A stretch of DNA of 34,937 nucleotides, from contig JACKFH010000038.1 in assembly GCA_020632575.1 (NCBI GenBank), positions 1 through 34,937 on the forward strand, read 5' to 3'. Positions 32,210 to 34,937 of the stretch are shown piece after piece. The stretch comes from Candidatus Omnitrophota bacterium (lineage in GTDB: Bacteria; Hinthialibacterota; Hinthialibacteria; OLB16). The notes under the pieces were generated by a model. It worked only from the letters and a program-made list of their open reading frames with translations, ran no database searches and was not told where the DNA came from. Numbering within the stretch: position 1 is the stretch's first letter; every line of letters begins with the position of its first letter. A program made the translations under genes and the position numbers.

Positions 32210-33973
32210 ATGTTTTTTAGAGACCGCCAAACCCTTAGAGGTTTGGGTGCAATGCTTGGAGGTTTGGTTTTGTCGTTGTGTGTTTCACCGGCCCTATGCG
32301 CGGCTGGTGGCGGCCCGGTTGTCGCGATCGACCTGGATCGCAACACTGCGGGGGTTCAGGATCAAATCCTCGATTTCACCGGCGGCAGTGTGGTTCAAGG
32401 CGCGGTGGTTGTGACCGGCGCGGAAACCGACACGGTCGCGGATTACACCATTGAGTTGGCGTTGGCGAGAACTGGCGGCGCCGCGGCGGTGAACTGCACC
32501 AACACAAGTTTCTCCGAAGGTGAAGTCACTTCGAATTTGGGGACTGTCCTCTGCGGCGACAATATCCTCCGGAAGGCCCGTCTTTTTATTAGCCCCGGCG
32601 TTGCCTTGGGCGCCGATGGGGTTTTGGTGGTTTTCAATTTCGACGCGGAACTGATGTGCAACGACGGTGAGTCGATCGAAATCAGTTTCACCTCGACCAC
32701 CAGCAATCCCCAGCTCGGCATTTCGGTCAACGGGACCGCGCGCGGTTTTGGCGCCGGTTCGACCAACGAAATTACGACCATGACAGCGACGGTTCGATGC
32801 GGCGAGGGTGGCGGCGAGGTTGCTTGTATGGATTCCGGTTACTATGTCCTCGACGCTCTCGGCGGCCGTCATCATGTCGGCAGCCCGGCCACTATCCTCG
32901 GAAGCCTGTATTACGGAAGAGCTGTTGCCGAGGATATGGAGAAGACTTATTCCTCTCCAGCGGTCAAGGGCAACGTCACGGTTGACCAGCCGGACCTCGC
33001 GGTTCTCGACACCTTTGGCGCGGTCCAGTTCGTTGCGAACCCAAGCGACACCCCCGGACAAACCTTTTATTGGCCCGAGGGTAGCGATCCGGATTGCGGT
33101 TACGCGGTCGATGTCGAGGTGACCAGCGATTTCGACGGTTTTTGGGTGCTCACCGAAAATGGGGGCATCTATCGCGCCGGAACGGCGCTTCCCGATGGCG
33201 AGAGCGCGGCGTTGGGCAACGACGCGGCCGACCTCTGCAACATTCTCGGCATTCCTTTCGGCGGCGAGGTTCCGCGAATCGGCGGATTCCCCACGGATGA
33301 CGGCGCTTCGATCCGCGCGGTTGGATTTGTGGTTGTTCGGAGCGGCGACGCCGCGGCGCCCACCGGGTTTGTGGTTCTCGATTCCCAAGGCGGTCATTAC
33401 ATCTATGACGGTTCCGGGAACACCCTTTCGGACGGGACCGATGGCAGCATCCTGAATGGAGCCACCGCTTACCCGTTCTTCCCGGGTCTCGACATCGCTC
33501 GCGACATCGAATTGCCGGTTGCCTTGCTGGCATCCAAAGCATTCGTGTCGAATGACCCGACCGCCGGGTTGGTCATTTACGACGGTTGGGGAGGAGTTCA
33601 CCCGGTTCCGGTTTCCCAAACCGCCAACAGTCAGGTCTATTTCCTCAACAACGACGGTCTCACCACAGTCGGTCTGCCTTATGTCCAGAGTGGATTCGAC
33701 GATCCCAGCACGACCGGTGTTGACGAAAGCGACGATCAAGCCGTCGGCATCGATGTCGGATCGATTTTCAAAGATGTCGAGTTCTGCGCGAGCGGCTCGG
33801 AGGGCGTTTATGTGATGGACGGTTTCGGCGGAGTCTTCGCCTACGGGTCGACCCGGAGCGACGCCAACAGCTTGGCCACCATGTTCACGGGAACACCGTA
33901 CTTCTTCCCGAACATCTATGCCAAGGATCTCGAGGCGACCACTTTGATCGATCAGATGGTCCAGGAAAACTAA
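32210..33973 (+). CDS. Secreted protein with cohesin-like front and six propeller-like repeats
   Basis: 587 residues from ATG 32210, which follows AGGAGG; an in-frame start at 32156 is rejected as it precedes the ribosome site. Residues about 1-32 are a signal peptide (LGGLVLSLCVSPALCAAGG). Residues about 34-195 form a beta-rich domain resembling cohesin-type folds (VVAIDLDRNTAGVQDQILDF, then a repeated V-V-x-F-N-F-D strand). Six short repeats of the pattern G-[FYV]-V-[VL]-D-x-x-G-G-x-[HF] start at about residues 210, 262, 310, 386, 453 and 532 (GYYVLDALGGRHHVG to GVYVMDGFGGVFAYG), as expected for a six-bladed beta propeller. Function unknown; extracellular adhesion or scaffolding is the inference. 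A perfect terminator follows. Confidence 0.82.
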   Translation: MFFRDRQTLRGLGAMLGGLVLSLCVSPALCAAGGGPVVAIDLDRNTAGVQDQILDFTGGSVVQGAVVVTGAETDTVADYTIELALARTGGAAAVNCTNTSFSEGEVTSNLGTVLCGDNILRKARLFISPGVALGADGVLVVFNFDAELMCNDGESIEISFTSTTSNPQLGISVNGTARGFGAGSTNEITTMTATVRCGEGGGEVACMDSGYYVLDALGGRHHVGSPATILGSLYYGRAVAEDMEKTYSSPAVKGNVTVDQPDLAVLDTFGAVQFVANPSDTPGQTFYWPEGSDPDCGYAVDVEVTSDFDGFWVLTENGGIYRAGTALPDGESAALGNDAADLCNILGIPFGGEVPRIGGFPTDDGASIRAVGFVVVRSGDAAAPTGFVVLDSQGGHYIYDGSGNTLSDGTDGSILNGATAYPFFPGLDIARDIELPVALLASKAFVSNDPTAGLVIYDGWGGVHPVPVSQTANSQVYFLNNDGLTTVGLPYVQSGFDDPSTTGVDESDDQAVGIDVGSIFKDVEFCASGSEGVYVMDGFGGVFAYGSTRSDANSLATMFTGTPYFFPNIYAKDLEATTLIDQMVQEN

Positions 33974-34002
33974 TCGTTAAAAGTGTCAATGACCTTCACA
34001 AG

Positions 34003-34033
34003 AAAGGCGCGGGGAGCTCCCCGCGCCTTTTTT
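34003..34033 (+). terminator. Rho-independent terminator after the propeller-repeat gene
   Basis: A perfect 14-bp self-complementary stem (AAAGGCGCGGGGAG at 34003-34016 against CTCCCCGCGCCTTT) with almost no loop runs into TTTTTT. It lies 29 bases after the stop. Confidence 0.92.
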
Positions 34034-34111
34034 GTATATATTGGGATGAAATGTCAGAAATCTGTGACAAGTTGTTATATAGGGGTAGAAGTGACGGCGA
34101 AAAAAAGCATC

Positions 34112-34140
34112 TTGACGTCCAGGCATAATATGTCTACAAT
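34112..34140 (+). promoter_or_regulatory. Near-consensus sigma70 promoter of the BlaI-like repressor
   Basis: TTGACG (34112-34117), a 17-base spacer and TACAAT (34135-34140) lie 45 bases upstream of the repressor start. The -10 and following bases contain TACA and TGTC half-sites reminiscent of BlaI/MecI operators, but the spacing is not standard, so autorepression is a guess. Confidence 0.75.
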
Positions 34141-34185
34141 ATTAGATGTCTTTGGTTGAAACCGTTTTTTTTAAGGAGAAGAAGT

Positions 34186-34584
34186 ATGGCTGCACGGAAA
34201 AAAAGAGAAGATGGTGAGTTGGCCCCCCTAAGCCGTTTGGAGGGCGTTATTATGGGTGTCCTTTGGGACCTGGGCGAGTCGACCGCGAAGGAGATCAGGG
34301 CCGTTCTTTTGGATACAAAACCTCTCGCCCACACGACTGTCCTGACGATTTTGTCTCGACTCAAGGAAAAGGGTTACATTCGGGAAGTCCCCTCCCTGGG
34401 ACGGTCGCTGACCTTTAAGCCGATTGTCCCGAAAGAGAAGATGGCCAAGGAGGGAGTGGGAGAAGTTATCTCCCGTTTCTTCGGCGGCAATCCCGAAGGA
34501 TTGGTCCAGCATCTGATCGACGAGAAGAAGATCAGCAAGGCCGACCTGGACGATCTGCGGAAGAAAATCCGCACCTCGAAATAA
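34186..34584 (+). CDS. BlaI/MecI-family transcriptional repressor
   Basis: 132 residues from ATG 34186, with AAGGAG upstream; an in-frame start at 34156 is rejected. Residues about 14-85 form the winged-helix domain of the penicillinase-repressor family: LEGVIMGVLWDLGESTAKEI, TTVLTILSRLKEKGYI, GRSLTFKPIV. Residues about 86-132 are the dimerisation helices (VGEVISRFFGG, then ISKADLDDLRKKI). No BlaR/MecR protease-sensor partner follows within the window, so it may be an orphan controlling copper, stress or lactamase genes elsewhere. A terminator-like hairpin lies 26 bases after the stop, and its strong promoter suggests steady expression with autocontrol. Confidence 0.93.
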   Translation: MAARKKREDGELAPLSRLEGVIMGVLWDLGESTAKEIRAVLLDTKPLAHTTVLTILSRLKEKGYIREVPSLGRSLTFKPIVPKEKMAKEGVGEVISRFFGGNPEGLVQHLIDEKKISKADLDDLRKKIRTSK

Positions 34585-34609
34585 CCCTGCGTTTTAAGTC
34601 ACGAAAATT

Positions 34610-34646
34610 GGGGATCGGGTCACCTCCCGGTCCCCTCTTTCTTTCC
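34610..34646 (+). terminator. Terminator after the repressor gene, overlapping the convergent stop
   Basis: GGGGATCGGG (34610-34619) and CCCGGTCCCC (34626-34635) form a 10-bp stem with one G-U pair, a 6-base loop and a T-rich tail (TCTTTCTTT). The convergent sigma54-activator gene stops inside the loop (34620-34622), so the hairpin may serve both directions. Confidence 0.7.
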
Positions 34647-34937
34647 GGAACCGATGTGTTTCTTAATGGTTCGCCAATCCACCCCGAGTTTGGTCGCCGC
34701 CTTCCGGTAAGTCCCTTCCTCCCGGACGATCCTCGAACAGTAAATCTTGAGCACCTCATCGAGTTTCGCCTCTCCTAGATCCATTCGCCGATACAAGTGA
34801 TCGAGGTTCTCGTCTCCCTCTTTTTCGGTTACAAGCGGGCGGAAATCCGAGGAAATCAGCAAGGAGCGAATGCACTGCTCAAACTCGCGAACGTTCCCAG
34901 GCCAGCGGTACCCATCCAGTAGAAGACGGCGAATACG
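34620..34937 (-). CDS. C-terminal part of a sigma54-dependent activator (5' part beyond window)
   Basis: 105 codons and a stop, open off the right edge. The first visible residues read RIRRLLLDGYRWPGNVREFE, the conserved end of the AAA+ domain of sigma54 enhancer-binding proteins. The last 35 residues hold a Fis-type helix-turn-helix (EGTYRKAATKLGVDWRTIKK). The protein binds upstream sites and drives sigma54 RNA polymerase; its sensory domain and the Walker motifs lie outside the window. The linker (GEAKLDEVLKIYCSRIVREE) is as in the Fis-family group. It is convergent with the BlaI-like repressor. Confidence 0.9.
   Translation of the reverse strand, partial: RIRRLLLDGYRWPGNVREFEQCIRSLLISSDFRPLVTEKEGDENLDHLYRRMDLGEAKLDEVLKIYCSRIVREEGTYRKAATKLGVDWRTIKKHIGSGKKEGTGR

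Noticed and set aside
32294..33739. 481-codon open frame antisense to the propeller-repeat gene
   Set aside because: Shadow of a G+C-rich coding strand; product is Arg/Val-rich with no domain.
1..34937. CRISPR array, rRNA, prophage, integrase or full insertion sequence
   Set aside because: No regularly spaced repeats, no rRNA-like stretch and no transposase or phage protein could be found.

Overview
The window looks like a chromosomal piece of an uncultured, carbohydrate-degrading, at least partly anaerobic bacterium. The protein families point to the PVC superphylum or a neighbouring candidate phylum (Planctomycetota, Omnitrophota, Hydrogenedentota or Sumerlaeota are all compatible). The markers are a planctomycete-type cytochrome/DUF1549 protein, two DUF1080 proteins, a Cys-type sulfatase with a Tat-like leader, a short prepilin ending in a 'YxPTNGTxSxGDL' tail, a single-chain pyruvate:ferredoxin oxidoreductase, and a secreted repeat protein with a cohesin-like front. 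This is inferred from family content; no rRNA or universal marker gene is present to settle it.

Layout. 1-1507 (-): 5'-proximal part of a haem-binding DUF1549 protein, cut by the window edge. 1735-2975 (+): a GT4 glycosyltransferase broken by two single-base insertions. 3025-3099: tRNA-Glu(CUC). 3272-3795: an addiction-module antitoxin and ParE/RelE toxin pair. 3822-5936: a large membrane-anchored protein that carries the same C-terminal motif as the prepilin 24 kb away. 6033-6876: a HEPN-like protein with an unrecognised 108-aa partner. 6937-9526: a sugar-phosphate isomerase/epimerase-like gene and an MFS transporter, divergent and each broken by one indel. 9656-10501: a tandem universal stress protein. 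10577-11198: a DUF104/VapC pair. 11258-12178: a Sel1-repeat protein. 12198-13057 (-): a Rieske protein coupled to TadA. 13126-15815: NagB followed by a frameshifted DUF4954 beta-helix protein. 16022-20622: PFOR followed by a dihydroorotate-dehydrogenase-like protein, closed by a strong terminator. 20721-20849 (-): a previously unlisted 42-aa membrane peptide.

21105-29644 is a polysaccharide-related region. It holds two DUF1080 genes arranged divergently around a MITE-like inverted-repeat element, a secreted protein of unknown function, a 1072-aa NAGPA/discoidin/GH-A/CBM fusion, and a prepilin-sulfatase operon with a good sigma70-type promoter. 29848-31883 is a nicotinamide/nicotinate salvage pair (pncA, pncB). 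Then come tRNA-Leu(CAG), a secreted protein with six beta-propeller-like repeats, a BlaI/MecI-type repressor with a near-consensus promoter, and the C-terminus of a sigma54 activator at the right edge.

How the genes work together. The secreted hydrolases, the sulfatase, the sugar transporter, the isomerase and NagB/DUF4954 fit uptake and breakdown of complex, probably sulfated or amino-sugar-containing polysaccharide, with pyruvate oxidised by PFOR. Two type II toxin-antitoxin pairs and the HEPN pair form a separate stress/defence layer. Five single-base indels, each in a short homopolymer, break four otherwise well conserved genes; this is either assembly error or very recent gene decay and needs read-level checking.
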